Below are positions 44,845-53,271 of a stretch of 64,000 bases of DNA, piece by piece. How positions within the stretch are numbered: position 1 is the first letter of the stretch; every line of letters starts with the position of its first letter. The stretch is taken from positions 1-64,000 of the forward strand of contig JAJFIX010000007.1 in assembly GCA_021774575.1 (NCBI GenBank), in the 5' to 3' direction. This stretch comes from Alphaproteobacteria bacterium. Lineage in GTDB: Bacteria; Pseudomonadota; Alphaproteobacteria; UBA6615. The notes under the pieces are model-generated. The model worked only from the letters and a program-made list of their open reading frames with translations. It did not search any database and was not told the DNA's origin. A program made the translations under genes and the position numbers.

Positions 44845-45513
44845 CTATCGCGCAAATCGGCGCAAAATTTTCTCGGCGTCCGGCAGGCGGGCGGCGAAAT
44901 TTTTAAATCGTCCGATGGCGCCGGGCACTTTCATAACATCGGCGATGCGTCGATCTAGAAAGCCCCAACTTTCGACGGCGTTTTCCGAATTGTCATTGAG
45001 CCAGTATAGGGTGGTTGAACTGATTACCCCGGCCAGCAGCAGCCGTTTGGTATAAAAATTATAGTCGGTTGATTGGTCTCCGGCGGCCCGCCATATCGCG
45101 TCGACTGTATGATAAAGGCATTTGATGCCGAGGGGACCGTTCTGTGGCCGTGCCAAGAATGCAAGGCCGCGCCGAATAGCTTCACGGTGGGCATCACCCA
45201 TTTCAATCCGGCAACGCACCGCTGTGGTTATTCGGTCACGGATACGCATGTCACCTATTTTTAGGGTCTCTAGGGTCGCTATCATTTGGCGGTCGCAATC
45301 GTGGCTGAACCACTCGAATGCCTCGGCGATGCCGCCGGGAAATGCACGGGTTACTTCTGTCCGGTCCAGGCTGGCGTCCGCCGCACCTTGATGAAATGCG
45401 ACCAAACACCAACCGTCAAAGGCGATATGTGGGAGGGCGGCGGCGAGCAATGTCGCCCGCAACTGGTCGATAGCGAGACTTGGTTTTCTCTTGGTCTTTT
45501 TGGGGTCAGCCAT
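44845..45513 (-). CDS. COQ9 family protein
   Basis: 222 residues. The central V-T-R-A-F-P-G-G, then L-Y-H-T-V-D-A-I-W-R-A-A-G-D-Q-S-T-D-Y-N and the Y-W-L-N-D-N-S motif match COQ9, a TetR-like lipid-binding protein that supports ubiquinone synthesis in mitochondria and alphaproteobacteria. It is typical of this class. The ATG overlaps the deformylase stop by eight bases. An N-terminal lysine-rich extension is present. Confidence 0.93.
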   Translation of the reverse strand: MADPKKTKRKPSLAIDQLRATLLAAALPHIAFDGWCLVAFHQGAADASLDRTEVTRAFPGGIAEAFEWFSHDCDRQMIATLETLKIGDMRIRDRITTAVRCRIEMGDAHREAIRRGLAFLARPQNGPLGIKCLYHTVDAIWRAAGDQSTDYNFYTKRLLLAGVISSTTLYWLNDNSENAVESWGFLDRRIADVMKVPGAIGRFKNFAARLPDAEKILRRFAR

Positions 45514-46096
45514 CTGTCCCGGTTCTCATCTGTTCTTCTGCTACCCGTGCTTTGTTGATATCTTCGGAGAACCCGAAATTGCTCATATCTTCCATGCGTT
45601 GAACATAGAGAATTCCATCAAGGTGGTCGCATTCATGTTGGATAACCCTGGCATGAAAATCCCTTGCCTCAAATTCTTTGGCAGTGCCATCAAGGTCTAA
45701 ATGACTGACTCGGATATGTCGGTAACGGGGAACCTCCCCGGCCAACCCCGGTAAGGACAGGCAGGATTCCCAGCCGAGTTCCATTTCATCACCGACCGAT
45801 TCAATTTTGGGATTGACCATGATCGTCAACTGGGTTTCCGGTGGCGGAGCCCCGGCCTCGGCCCCGTCATTGTCCCCGATCTCGTCGTCCAGTCTCTCGT
45901 TAGGAATGTGCAGAATGACCAGGCGAGCGGGGATATGAATTTGTGGTGCCGCCAATCCAATACCATCGGCATCGGCAAGTGTGTCGATCATGTTCCGCAC
46001 GACATTTTTCCAGTGCGGCGCCGTTGGTTCAGCAATTGCGTTGGCGGGCATGCTGAGTACCGGGTGTCCCATGCGGGCTATTTTGAAAATTGGCAT
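45506..46096 (-). CDS. def: peptide deformylase
   Basis: 196 residues. The three metal-site motifs are G-I-G-L-A-A-P-Q (residues 45-52), W-E-S-C-L-S-L-P-G with Cys112, and Q-H-E-C-D-H-L-D-G with His154, Glu155 and His158. It removes the N-terminal formyl group from new proteins. Motif II reads E-S-C-L-S instead of E-G-C-L-S, a known variant. An acidic insertion near residues 69-85 lengthens the protein. The usual fmt partner is not adjacent; COQ9 follows instead. Confidence 0.95.
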   Translation of the reverse strand: MPIFKIARMGHPVLSMPANAIAEPTAPHWKNVVRNMIDTLADADGIGLAAPQIHIPARLVILHIPNERLDDEIGDNDGAEAGAPPPETQLTIMVNPKIESVGDEMELGWESCLSLPGLAGEVPRYRHIRVSHLDLDGTAKEFEARDFHARVIQHECDHLDGILYVQRMEDMSNFGFSEDINKARVAEEQMRTGTDG

Positions 46097-46135
46097 ATTT
46101 TGAATATGGGTCCAGGGTGGCGGTGGGTAAAGGGT

Positions 46136-46657
46136 TTAAGTAAGCGCGTCGATTTGCTCTTCGGATAGTGCGCCTGGGACGATGGTCACCGGCACCCGCA
46201 ACTTACCAACGACCTTTTTGGTCAGAAAACTGATCAACGGGCCCGGGCCTTTGGTGCCGCTAGCGGCGCCGAGCAATAGAATGCGAACTGCCGGTTCTTC
46301 TTCAATCAACTTCAATAACGCGTCTTGACGGCTTCCTTCTCGGATATAAAGGATCGGCATGCGGTCATGGATGCCTTCAATTGTCGCGGCACATTCCTGC
46401 AATAGCTGTTCGGCCTCGACCCGAGCCTCTTCGCGCATCAGATTGCCGACCGCCGACCAATGTTGAAAATCAGAGGGTTCGATAACCCGTAAAATTCCGA
46501 CCACCCCGCCGGTGCGTTTGGCGCGCCCCGCGGCAAAACGCAGAGCGTTTCTCATTTCCGGCGTTTTATCGGCGACTACCAGAAAAATCCGGTCGGAGAG
46601 GGCAATATCGCTCTTGCTTCCGTCAGCCGAGGTCTCGGTTTTTGTATTGTCAGTCAT
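46136..46657 (-). CDS. universal stress protein
   Basis: 173 residues from the ATG at 46657, four bases after the TIGR02186 stop; an in-frame extension upstream is excluded by that overlap. It is a single UspA-type Rossmann domain: V-V-A-D-K-T-P-E-M near the N-terminus, then L-L-L-G-A-A-S-G-T-K-G and the L-R-V-P-V-T-I-V-P-G terminal strand. The ATP-binding G-x2-G-x9-G pattern is only partly kept. It is last in a run TSUP-TIGR02186-USP. Confidence 0.88.
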   Translation of the reverse strand: MTDNTKTETSADGSKSDIALSDRIFLVVADKTPEMRNALRFAAGRAKRTGGVVGILRVIEPSDFQHWSAVGNLMREEARVEAEQLLQECAATIEGIHDRMPILYIREGSRQDALLKLIEEEPAVRILLLGAASGTKGPGPLISFLTKKVVGKLRVPVTIVPGALSEEQIDALT

Positions 46658-46661
46658 CCCA

Positions 46662-47417
46662 CTAGATCTTTCTGAATGCGAAGCCAGCAAACCATCCTGC
46701 TATCAAGGCAATCAAAATAGCAAATAGACCGTACACCATCGGTCGGACATGGGCGAAACTGAACACGAGCGCCTCAAAACCGCGCCGGTCAACCACCAAT
46801 GGTGTCAGGGTCACTTCGACGATTTTGTCGTCACGCAACAATATGACCTCGACAGTATAAATACCTGTCGGCACATTTGAGGGAAAGGTAACATTGGTGC
46901 GAAAAAGTCGACCCGATTGCAATTCAACGCTGCCCGGCATGGCAGCGTAGAGACCCTGGCGTTGTTTGTTGCGGATGAGGGCGGCGCGAAATGCTTCGCT
47001 TTCTTCTTGGGTGATATCTTCCGTCGGATCGAGAGAAAGCATATCAAGGCCGAGTTCTTTATTTCGTCGGATCTCGAGCGGAACGGTTTCGTTGATCGGT
47101 CCCGTTGAAGCAATCAGATAAAACCCCGGCACCTCGTCAAAGGTTGCGTGATCGCGGTTAACCCAAATTCCGCCGATCCGCTCTTTCCGTCGAACCGTCA
47201 CATTGCCGGTTGGCCCTCGCACTACAACGACGATATCGCCGATCTCATCGGTGGCGCCAAACAGCAAAAGATCAGTGCCGCTGAAGCCCAGGGTAATTGA
47301 AACCTGTTCTTCGATCAGGTCGGCAACCAACGGCGGCCCGGATTGACCTTGGGCGCTTCCGGAAAAGAACAGCGCCAGCAGGCACACGGCGATCGAGCGA
47401 GAGGCAAGCCCGGCCAT
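46662..47417 (-). CDS. TIGR02186 family membrane-anchored protein
   Basis: 251 residues from the ATG that overlaps the TSUP stop in TGATG. A signal peptide ends near S-A-Q-G-Q, a beta-rich periplasmic domain follows with I-T-L-G-F-S-G-T-D-L-L-L-F-G, and one C-terminal transmembrane helix (about 225-247) anchors it. The family accompanies TSUP permeases in alphaproteobacteria and has no known activity. Coupling suggests it works with the permease at the periplasmic face. Confidence 0.88.
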   Translation of the reverse strand: MAGLASRSIAVCLLALFFSGSAQGQSGPPLVADLIEEQVSITLGFSGTDLLLFGATDEIGDIVVVVRGPTGNVTVRRKERIGGIWVNRDHATFDEVPGFYLIASTGPINETVPLEIRRNKELGLDMLSLDPTEDITQEESEAFRAALIRNKQRQGLYAAMPGSVELQSGRLFRTNVTFPSNVPTGIYTVEVILLRDDKIVEVTLTPLVVDRRGFEALVFSFAHVRPMVYGLFAILIALIAGWFAGFAFRKI

Positions 47418-48349
47418 CAGTGCCCCCCGCCGGCGAGGCCTTCGCTGATTGAGTACACATCTTCGGGGGTGGCCACCAGATCCCACCCCATTTTAGAGCA
47501 AGCGGCAAGGACAATACCGGCAAGCAAACCGCGAAGATATTCGGCCCGCAGCCGGGTTCCCATCTTCGTGCCGATTTGGGCCCCAATGACCGCCCCGGTC
47601 AACAGGATTAGCGCGAGTAATATATCGACGGTCTGATTGTTGATCGCCTGCAGCAGCGTGACATTGGCCGTGACGAAAATAATCTGAAAAAGTGAGGTGC
47701 CGACAACGACGGCGGTCGGCATGCCGAGAATATAAATCATCGCCGGGACCATGATAAAACCGCCGCCAACCCCCATAATCGCGGCGAGAACGCCGACAAA
47801 GATGCCGATAATGATCGGCAACAAGGCGCTGACATAAAGTCGCGAGCGACGGAAACGGACTTTAAACGGCAATCCATGCAGCCAATTATGCTGATGTAAT
47901 TTGCCGCGGCTTGCCGTGCCTGTCTTGCGCAGGCGAATAATCGAGCGCAGACTTTCAAACAGCATCAACGAGCCGACAGTGCCGAGGAACACAACATAGC
48001 TCAATGAAATCAGCAGATCTACTTGGCCCAGCTTATTTAAAAACGTGAACAAAATAACGCCAGCGCTCGAGCCAATAAAGCCGCCGATGGTCAGAAAAAA
48101 CCCCATCTTAAAATCAACATTGCGCCGCCGCATATGGGCAATCACCCCCGAGACCGAAGAGGCGACGATTTGATTGGCTTCCGTGCCGACGGCAACGGCC
48201 GGTGGAACGCCGATAAAGATGAGCAGGGGTGTCATCAAAAAACCGCCACCGACGCCGAATAGGCCGGACAAAAATCCAACTGCTCCGCCCATGCTCAAGA
48301 GCAAGAAGGCGTTTACGGACAATTCGGCAATTGGCAGGTAGAGGTTCAT
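47417..48349 (-). CDS. TSUP (TauE/SafE) family anion exporter
   Basis: 310 residues, eight or nine predicted helices in two repeats. Each half has the G-x-G-G-G-F motif: F-G-V-G-G-G-F-L-M-T-P near residue 32 and M-G-V-G-G-G-F-I-M-V-P near 196. Members export sulfite, sulfonates or other sulfur anions. The divergent neighbour is a TusA sulfur carrier, which favours a sulfur substrate; this is inference from context. First gene of a coupled three-gene run. Confidence 0.92.
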   Translation of the reverse strand: MNLYLPIAELSVNAFLLLSMGGAVGFLSGLFGVGGGFLMTPLLIFIGVPPAVAVGTEANQIVASSVSGVIAHMRRRNVDFKMGFFLTIGGFIGSSAGVILFTFLNKLGQVDLLISLSYVVFLGTVGSLMLFESLRSIIRLRKTGTASRGKLHQHNWLHGLPFKVRFRRSRLYVSALLPIIIGIFVGVLAAIMGVGGGFIMVPAMIYILGMPTAVVVGTSLFQIIFVTANVTLLQAINNQTVDILLALILLTGAVIGAQIGTKMGTRLRAEYLRGLLAGIVLAACSKMGWDLVATPEDVYSISEGLAGGGH

Positions 48350-48520
48350 TGGTCGTTATTGCGCCGCTTAAATCCAAGTCTCTTTCGGACCGTTTATCGT
48401 AAGGGGGCGGAAAGTATGTGAAGAGTAGAGTGGAGCATCCGTCCAAGGCGCACTATGTTCCCCCCTGTGGCCAAGGGTCAATAGTCAAAACAGCTTGCAG
48501 TCTTAACTTAGGTGTTGGAA

Positions 48521-48739
48521 ATGGAAATTTTGGATACAAAAGGACTGCGATGTCCGCTACCGGTCTTGAAAGCCAAGAAGGCGATGAAGGCACTTACAAT
48601 CGGTGAGGAGCTGACAATTTTGGCCACGGACCCTAAATCTTTACAGGATTTTCAAGCCTTTTGCGGCATGACCGGCGACGAGTTGACCGCATGGTCGGAG
48701 GCTGATGGCGTCTTCACTTATCGGCTAAAAAAATCCTAA
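48521..48739 (+). CDS. tusA: TusA family sulfurtransferase
   Basis: 72 residues from the ATG at 48521; a GTG three codons earlier is an alternative. The active-site motif is L-D-T-K-G-L-R-C-P-L-P-V-L-K-A with Cys11. TusA carries persulfide sulfur for tRNA 2-thiouridine and molybdenum cofactor, or in sulfur oxidation. It is divergent from the TSUP run, with a 170-bp shared upstream region. Confidence 0.93.
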   Translation: MEILDTKGLRCPLPVLKAKKAMKALTIGEELTILATDPKSLQDFQAFCGMTGDELTAWSEADGVFTYRLKKS

Positions 48740-48752
48740 TTTCCAAAGAACC

Positions 48753-49964
48753 CTAATTTATCGTGCCATAAAAGACTTCACCGGTGAGGGAGGGTGATCT
48801 GGGTTCACTGCCCGTTGCCTCAAAATAGACGAGGTGGGGCCGATCGTTGGGGTCGAGATCAAATTCGACAAGCTGGCCCAGAGGCGTTGCATCGGCGCTG
48901 ACGATCTGGGTGGGCGACCAGCCTTCGTCGCCCTTAACGGTGTATATGATTTCGGCCCGGTCGCCATAGATGATGTGCGGCGTGCCGTCGGAACTGAGTT
49001 CGATAGCGGTAATTTTCCGCGCGCCGGTAAATCCGCCCTGGACGTCGGATAAAGTCCCAACATCTTCCACCGCCCAGCTTCCGCTGGCATCACGGGTCGC
49101 ATATCTGACCCGGCCGGCATTCGCACCGTCGAACACCCAAAAGGAAATATGGGGCTGACCGGCCGTGTCATAGGCGAGATCGGAATAGCGGCCGACCCGA
49201 CCGTCGGTATCCACTGTGGTTTGTGTCCAGCTGCCGTCCGGTCCGGCCCCTCGCTCGGCAAACATCAAATCGTCGGCGCCGTCCTTATAATAGCTGATCC
49301 CGACTTGACCATTGATCGAGGTCTCGACGCTCACGCCGAATTCATAGGCAATTGGGCCGGATCCAACACTCTCCACTCGAATTTCGCCAAAGGCGTTGGT
49401 GGCATATTCAAGCCCGTCGGAGCTGCCGAATTGGGAGGGGTCAATGCCCGCCACGTGCCAGACACCATCTGCGCCGGCGGCAATATCGGCGTCCCACTGG
49501 TCGTGGCCGGGATGGTCGATTTTTATTTGTTCGACGCCGTCATCGCCAATGATGACCACAACTCCCGAGCCGAGACGGGGGTTAAACGAATTACTTTCGT
49601 GATCGTGATAGGTGATCTTGGGAACATCGTCCGGGCCAACGGCGATATCGACCGGGCCATAAAAATAGCCTTCGGCCACGGTGTCGGTTGTCCAAGCGCC
49701 GCTTTTATTGGTGGCATAATAGGTGGCAGCGGGAATGGCTTCACGCAGGAAACTAACATGGGGGACCCCCTGCCCATCGACAGCGATCGCTGGCTTGATG
49801 CCAGTGCCGATGGCCTCAAAACGCCAAGATGCTTGCTCTTGAGCTTGGGACGCTCCGACCAGGTCGGTGTCGAAGCCGAATTGCGACGTTTCAACCCATG
49901 ACATCACAACGCCGCCGATCAGCAGGGCGGAGGTGGATAAAAGAAGTTTGCGGCGAAATGTCAT
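48753..49964 (-). CDS. secreted seven-repeat beta-propeller-like protein
   Basis: 403 residues. A signal anchor at about 7-24 is followed by a processed-looking A-S-Q-A-Q region. Seven short repeats recur about every 45-55 residues: V-P-H-V-S-F, V-P-K-I-T-Y, V-W-H-V-A-G, Q-V-G-I-S-Y, Q-P-H-I-S-F, T-P-H-I-I-Y, R-P-H-L-V-Y. Each is preceded by an Asp/Gly turn. Seven such units fit a seven-bladed propeller. No catalytic residues are recognised and the function is unknown. It is divergent from the DUF3179 gene. Confidence 0.7.
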   Translation of the reverse strand: MTFRRKLLLSTSALLIGGVVMSWVETSQFGFDTDLVGASQAQEQASWRFEAIGTGIKPAIAVDGQGVPHVSFLREAIPAATYYATNKSGAWTTDTVAEGYFYGPVDIAVGPDDVPKITYHDHESNSFNPRLGSGVVVIIGDDGVEQIKIDHPGHDQWDADIAAGADGVWHVAGIDPSQFGSSDGLEYATNAFGEIRVESVGSGPIAYEFGVSVETSINGQVGISYYKDGADDLMFAERGAGPDGSWTQTTVDTDGRVGRYSDLAYDTAGQPHISFWVFDGANAGRVRYATRDASGSWAVEDVGTLSDVQGGFTGARKITAIELSSDGTPHIIYGDRAEIIYTVKGDEGWSPTQIVSADATPLGQLVEFDLDPNDRPHLVYFEATGSEPRSPSLTGEVFYGTIN

Positions 49965-50153
49965 GAAAGCACCTGTTTCATTAATTCAATAATTTGCCAA
50001 TGATACAGAAGAAACTGGTCGCGGCGGTCCGGAAAAGTCCGAATACACTGGAAATTGAACGGATTTGACCGCGCGGTCGTTTTGAACGAATTGCACATGC
50101 CGCAAACCCGCCTTACCCTCCTTTGTCGAAACTATGCAAATAGAGGGTTCGTG

Positions 50154-51611
50154 ATGGCGCGTCGAATAGGGGTTTTTTCGGTATTAGCCGTATTAATCTT
50201 GGTGATCTCTTGGTTTGTGATCGGTGGCGATAAAGGCTTGCCGGAGCCCGATACCGTCGCCCAGCGTGATCAGTCAACCGACATATCGCCGACAGGCGCC
50301 GAGCTGGGTCAGCCGGACGAAGCATTGGTCGAGCACGGGCGCAATCTATTCACGAATGACTTCGCCACCCGCAATGCGGCCCTCGAAGCTATCCGGGCGC
50401 GGGGTAATATCGACATGGTTCCGGCCCTGGTCATGGCCATGCGCTACCGTGAAGATGCGCGTTACGAATATATATCTGTGCTTAAGGATTTGACCGGTGA
50501 CGATGCCGGAACCGACTGGCCAGCCTGGATGCTGTGGCAGGAATCGCATCCGGATGTCATGCCGTTTGCCGGTTTCGATCTCTTTAAGTCCGATATTTTG
50601 GCGACCGTAGATCCCGGTTATCGAGATTTTATTTATCAAGGTGTGGCCCATAATATCCGCCTCGAAGAGGCGGTCTGGGGTGGTGTGCGGGCCGGAAGCA
50701 ACGGGATACCGCCACTTAATTTTTCGGCCCAGATTTCGGCCGATGAGGCGACCTACCTCAATGACGATGATCTGGTTTTCGGCATTTCCATCGACGGCGA
50801 TACCAGGGCCTATCCGCTGCGGCTGATGAACTGGCACGAGATGTTCAATGATACCATCGGCGGTGTCGATCTCGCCCTGGCCTATTGTACTTTGTGCGGG
50901 TCGGGCATTCTTTATGAAACCAAGCTGGACGGGCGCGCTGAGCCGATGATTTTTGGCTCCTCGGGCTTGCTCTACCGGTCCAACAAGTTGATGTATGATT
51001 ACGCCACCAACTCCCTATGGAACCAGTTCACCGGGCGGCCGGTGGTTGGTGAATTAACGGGCTCGGGCATCGAGCTCAAAACGCGTCCTGTTCTCATCAC
51101 CAGTTGGGCGGCTTGGTCGGAAAAACATCCTGAAACCACGGTACTCTCTCTCGAAACAGGCCATACTCGCGACTATTCACCCGGCGCGATTTATGCGGAT
51201 TATTTCGACAGCCCCGACCTCATGTTCCCAGCCCAGGTCAAAGACGGCCCTCAAGAGGCCAAAGATTTCGTCTTCGGCATGACGGTGCCCGGCGCTGAAA
51301 AAGCCTGGCCGCTCACGCTGTTTGAAGGGGGGGCCGTGGTCAATGACACGGTCGGCGGCCATGACGTCGTGCTGATCGGCGACGCCGCAACCCGGACCGT
51401 GCGCGCCTATGAGGGCGGTGACCTCGATTTCGAGTTTTTCGAAGGAAACGATGAGCTTCTAGCAGCCGATAACGGCAGCCAATGGACCCTCACCGAGGAT
51501 CAGTTGACCGGCCCCGACGGCCAGGCCCTAATCCGCCAACCCGGCCATATAGCCTATTGGTTTGCCTGGACCAGCTTCCGGTCTCAAGCCCCGGTTTTTG
51601 AGGTCGAATAG
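50154..51611 (+). CDS. DUF3179-domain protein
   Basis: 485 residues from the ATG at 50154; the frame is open 33 codons further, but the signal anchor I-G-V-F-S-V-L-A-V-L-I-L starts right after this ATG. The DUF3179 region begins G-I-S-I-D-G-D-T-R-A-Y-P-L and contains A-Y-C-T-L-C-G-S-G, with a cysteine pair, then F-G-S-S-G-L-L-Y-R-S-N. The family is secreted, of unknown activity and common in marine bacteria. The Cys pair and conserved His (N-W-H-E) suggest redox or metal binding; that is inference. Confidence 0.85.
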   Translation: MARRIGVFSVLAVLILVISWFVIGGDKGLPEPDTVAQRDQSTDISPTGAELGQPDEALVEHGRNLFTNDFATRNAALEAIRARGNIDMVPALVMAMRYREDARYEYISVLKDLTGDDAGTDWPAWMLWQESHPDVMPFAGFDLFKSDILATVDPGYRDFIYQGVAHNIRLEEAVWGGVRAGSNGIPPLNFSAQISADEATYLNDDDLVFGISIDGDTRAYPLRLMNWHEMFNDTIGGVDLALAYCTLCGSGILYETKLDGRAEPMIFGSSGLLYRSNKLMYDYATNSLWNQFTGRPVVGELTGSGIELKTRPVLITSWAAWSEKHPETTVLSLETGHTRDYSPGAIYADYFDSPDLMFPAQVKDGPQEAKDFVFGMTVPGAEKAWPLTLFEGGAVVNDTVGGHDVVLIGDAATRTVRAYEGGDLDFEFFEGNDELLAADNGSQWTLTEDQLTGPDGQALIRQPGHIAYWFAWTSFRSQAPVFEVE

Positions 51612-51689
51612 TCTGCCGCCCACCCGCTGACGCACCGGCACTTGCGTTCTAGGTCCCGGATGTGGCAAGAAGGCGCCCTCACCTCATAT

Positions 51690-51764
51690 GCCGTCGTAGC
51701 TCAGGGGTAGAGCACACCCTTGGTAAGGGTGGGGCCGGAGGTTCGATTCCTCCCGACGGCACCA
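51690..51764 (+). tRNA. tRNA-Thr(GGT)
   Basis: 75 nt. The acceptor stem GCCGTCG pairs with CGACGGC, the anticodon stem CACCC/GGGTG encloses TTGGTAA with anticodon GGT, the T-arm has GGTTCGATTCC, and CCA is encoded. It reads ACC/ACU codons. Its 3' end borders the AT-rich fic region. Confidence 0.96.
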
Positions 51765-52076
51765 GAGTTCAGCAGATGACCGACCTTTTTCGCGGGCATA
51801 GATTTTGTCTGCTGTACGGGTTTGTCCGCGTGAAATTAGAACAATCTGCGAACGTCCGGGGGAAGGGCGAGGGGAAAGTTGGTAGAGCAATAACCATATA
51901 TAGTGGCAATTAGGGTTTTGCTACTATTCCATGTGTTTTGTTATGTGCGCTGGGCGAACATTTCTCGAAAACATGTTCAAGTTTCATGAAAAAATGAACA
52001 TATTACAGTGACATATTCATGGCATGTACATAGCTCAAAATGTGCTCAAGAATCGAAAAAAATGGACATATGATCA
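51765..52076. other. AT-rich gap between tRNA-Thr and fic
   Basis: 312 bases without a credible gene. The first half is of mixed composition; the second half is AT-rich and holds the GAACAT inverted repeats. No integrase, copy of the tRNA 3' end or antitoxin-sized gene was found. Confidence 0.6.
51956..52001. promoter_or_regulatory. overlapping GAACAT inverted repeats upstream of fic
   Basis: GAACAT (51956-51961) pairs with ATGTTC (51973-51978) around 11 bases. The same ATGTTCA (51973-51979) pairs with TGAACAT (51995-52001) around 15 bases. The three half-sites are spaced 17 and 22 bases start to start. They lie 76 bases before the fic ATG, where a repressor, possibly the winged-helix C-terminus of Fic itself, could bind. 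Confidence 0.5.
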
Positions 52077-53198
52077 ATGTCAGGTTTTTCCCCAACCCAG
52101 CCATTCAACGGTCTGCCAGCATTACCACCGAACACCGAAATCGAAACCCGAGCCATCTTAAAGAAATGCATCGAAGCACGTAGCGCACTTGCCGAACTGA
52201 AACAAGCAGGAGAACTGATTCCCAATCAGACAGTCATGATCAATACTATTCCATTGCGCGAAGCAATGGATAGCTCGGCAATCGAGAACATTGTCACCAC
52301 AGACGAAAAATTATTTAGATACGCAGCATTAGACGGCGGTGGTGCCGACCCTGATACAAAGGAAACCTTACGTTACCGAACAGCCCTATTCGAGGGGTAT
52401 AAAAGTCTCGGCCAACGCCCCCTTACAACAGCAACTGCTGTAAAAATATGCCAAACCATTCGGGGAGTAGATATCGGCATTAGAAACACTCAGGGCATCG
52501 CATTGAAAAATGCGGAAACTGAAAGAATCATATGCACGCCGCCCGAGGGAGGACTCATTCTTCAAGAAAAACTTAGCAATTGGGAATTTTTCATGCACGA
52601 ACAAACAGAGGCTGATCCTCTGGTGCGCATGGCAGTAGGACACTACCAGTTCGAGGCAATCCATCCATTTACCGACGGAAATGGACGCACAGGACGCGTT
52701 CTAAATATTCTTTATCTAATTAGTGAAAAACTTCTTAAAATCCCAGTCCTCTATCTCAGTCGTTACATAATAGAAAACAAGGATGCCTATTACCGCCTAT
52801 TAATGGAGGTAACCACGAAACACCAGTGGGAGCCCTGGATCCTATATATGTTGGATGCCGTTGAAAGTACGGCGAAGTGGACCACTGAAAAAATCCGCGC
52901 CATCCGGAATTTGATGGACCACACCCGTGATTATGTCAGCACTACGAGGCCCAGTGTTTACAGCCAGGAGATGATCGATCTCACATTTTTACAACCTTAT
53001 GCACGTATTGGCCATGTAATCGACGAAGGCATCGCAAAACGTGCCACAGCATCCAAATACCTCAAGGAACTAAACGCCATAAATGTACTTGATGAAATAC
53101 AGATTGGACGAGACAAATTATTTTTTCACCCAAAATTTCTGACATTGCTGATGGGTAAAGAAAACCATTTCTCTCATTACAAGCCCCAACAGCTATAA
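52077..53198 (+). CDS. fic: Fic family protein AMP-transferase (class II)
   Basis: 373 residues, close in length and sequence pattern to Shewanella SoFic (372). The core motif is H-P-F-T-D-G-N-G-R-T-G-R with catalytic His196. The N-terminal inhibitory helix has S-S-A-I-E-N with Glu70, the [S/T]xxxE[G/N] motif that blocks ATP binding, so it is class II, self-inhibited. A winged-helix-like C-terminal part follows after about residue 285. Fic proteins transfer AMP to Tyr/Thr/Ser hydroxyls. The gene is visibly more AT-rich than its neighbours and sits beside tRNA-Thr, so it is probably acquired. No separate antitoxin gene is seen. Target unknown. Confidence 0.92.
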   Translation: MSGFSPTQPFNGLPALPPNTEIETRAILKKCIEARSALAELKQAGELIPNQTVMINTIPLREAMDSSAIENIVTTDEKLFRYAALDGGGADPDTKETLRYRTALFEGYKSLGQRPLTTATAVKICQTIRGVDIGIRNTQGIALKNAETERIICTPPEGGLILQEKLSNWEFFMHEQTEADPLVRMAVGHYQFEAIHPFTDGNGRTGRVLNILYLISEKLLKIPVLYLSRYIIENKDAYYRLLMEVTTKHQWEPWILYMLDAVESTAKWTTEKIRAIRNLMDHTRDYVSTTRPSVYSQEMIDLTFLQPYARIGHVIDEGIAKRATASKYLKELNAINVLDEIQIGRDKLFFHPKFLTLLMGKENHFSHYKPQQL

Positions 53199-53271
53199 AC
53201 CGGATATGCTTAGCTCCCTTTCGGGTATAAAATTAGCGATCAAAGCGTCTACAAATCCAGGGTAACCCACA

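Noticed and set aside
51765-52076. antitoxin gene partnering fic
   Set aside because: No short coding frame with an inhibitory-helix motif is present; the inhibitory motif is within Fic itself.
53199-53271. right attachment copy of the tRNA-Thr 3' end
   Set aside because: The gap after fic has no match to the tRNA 3' sequence.
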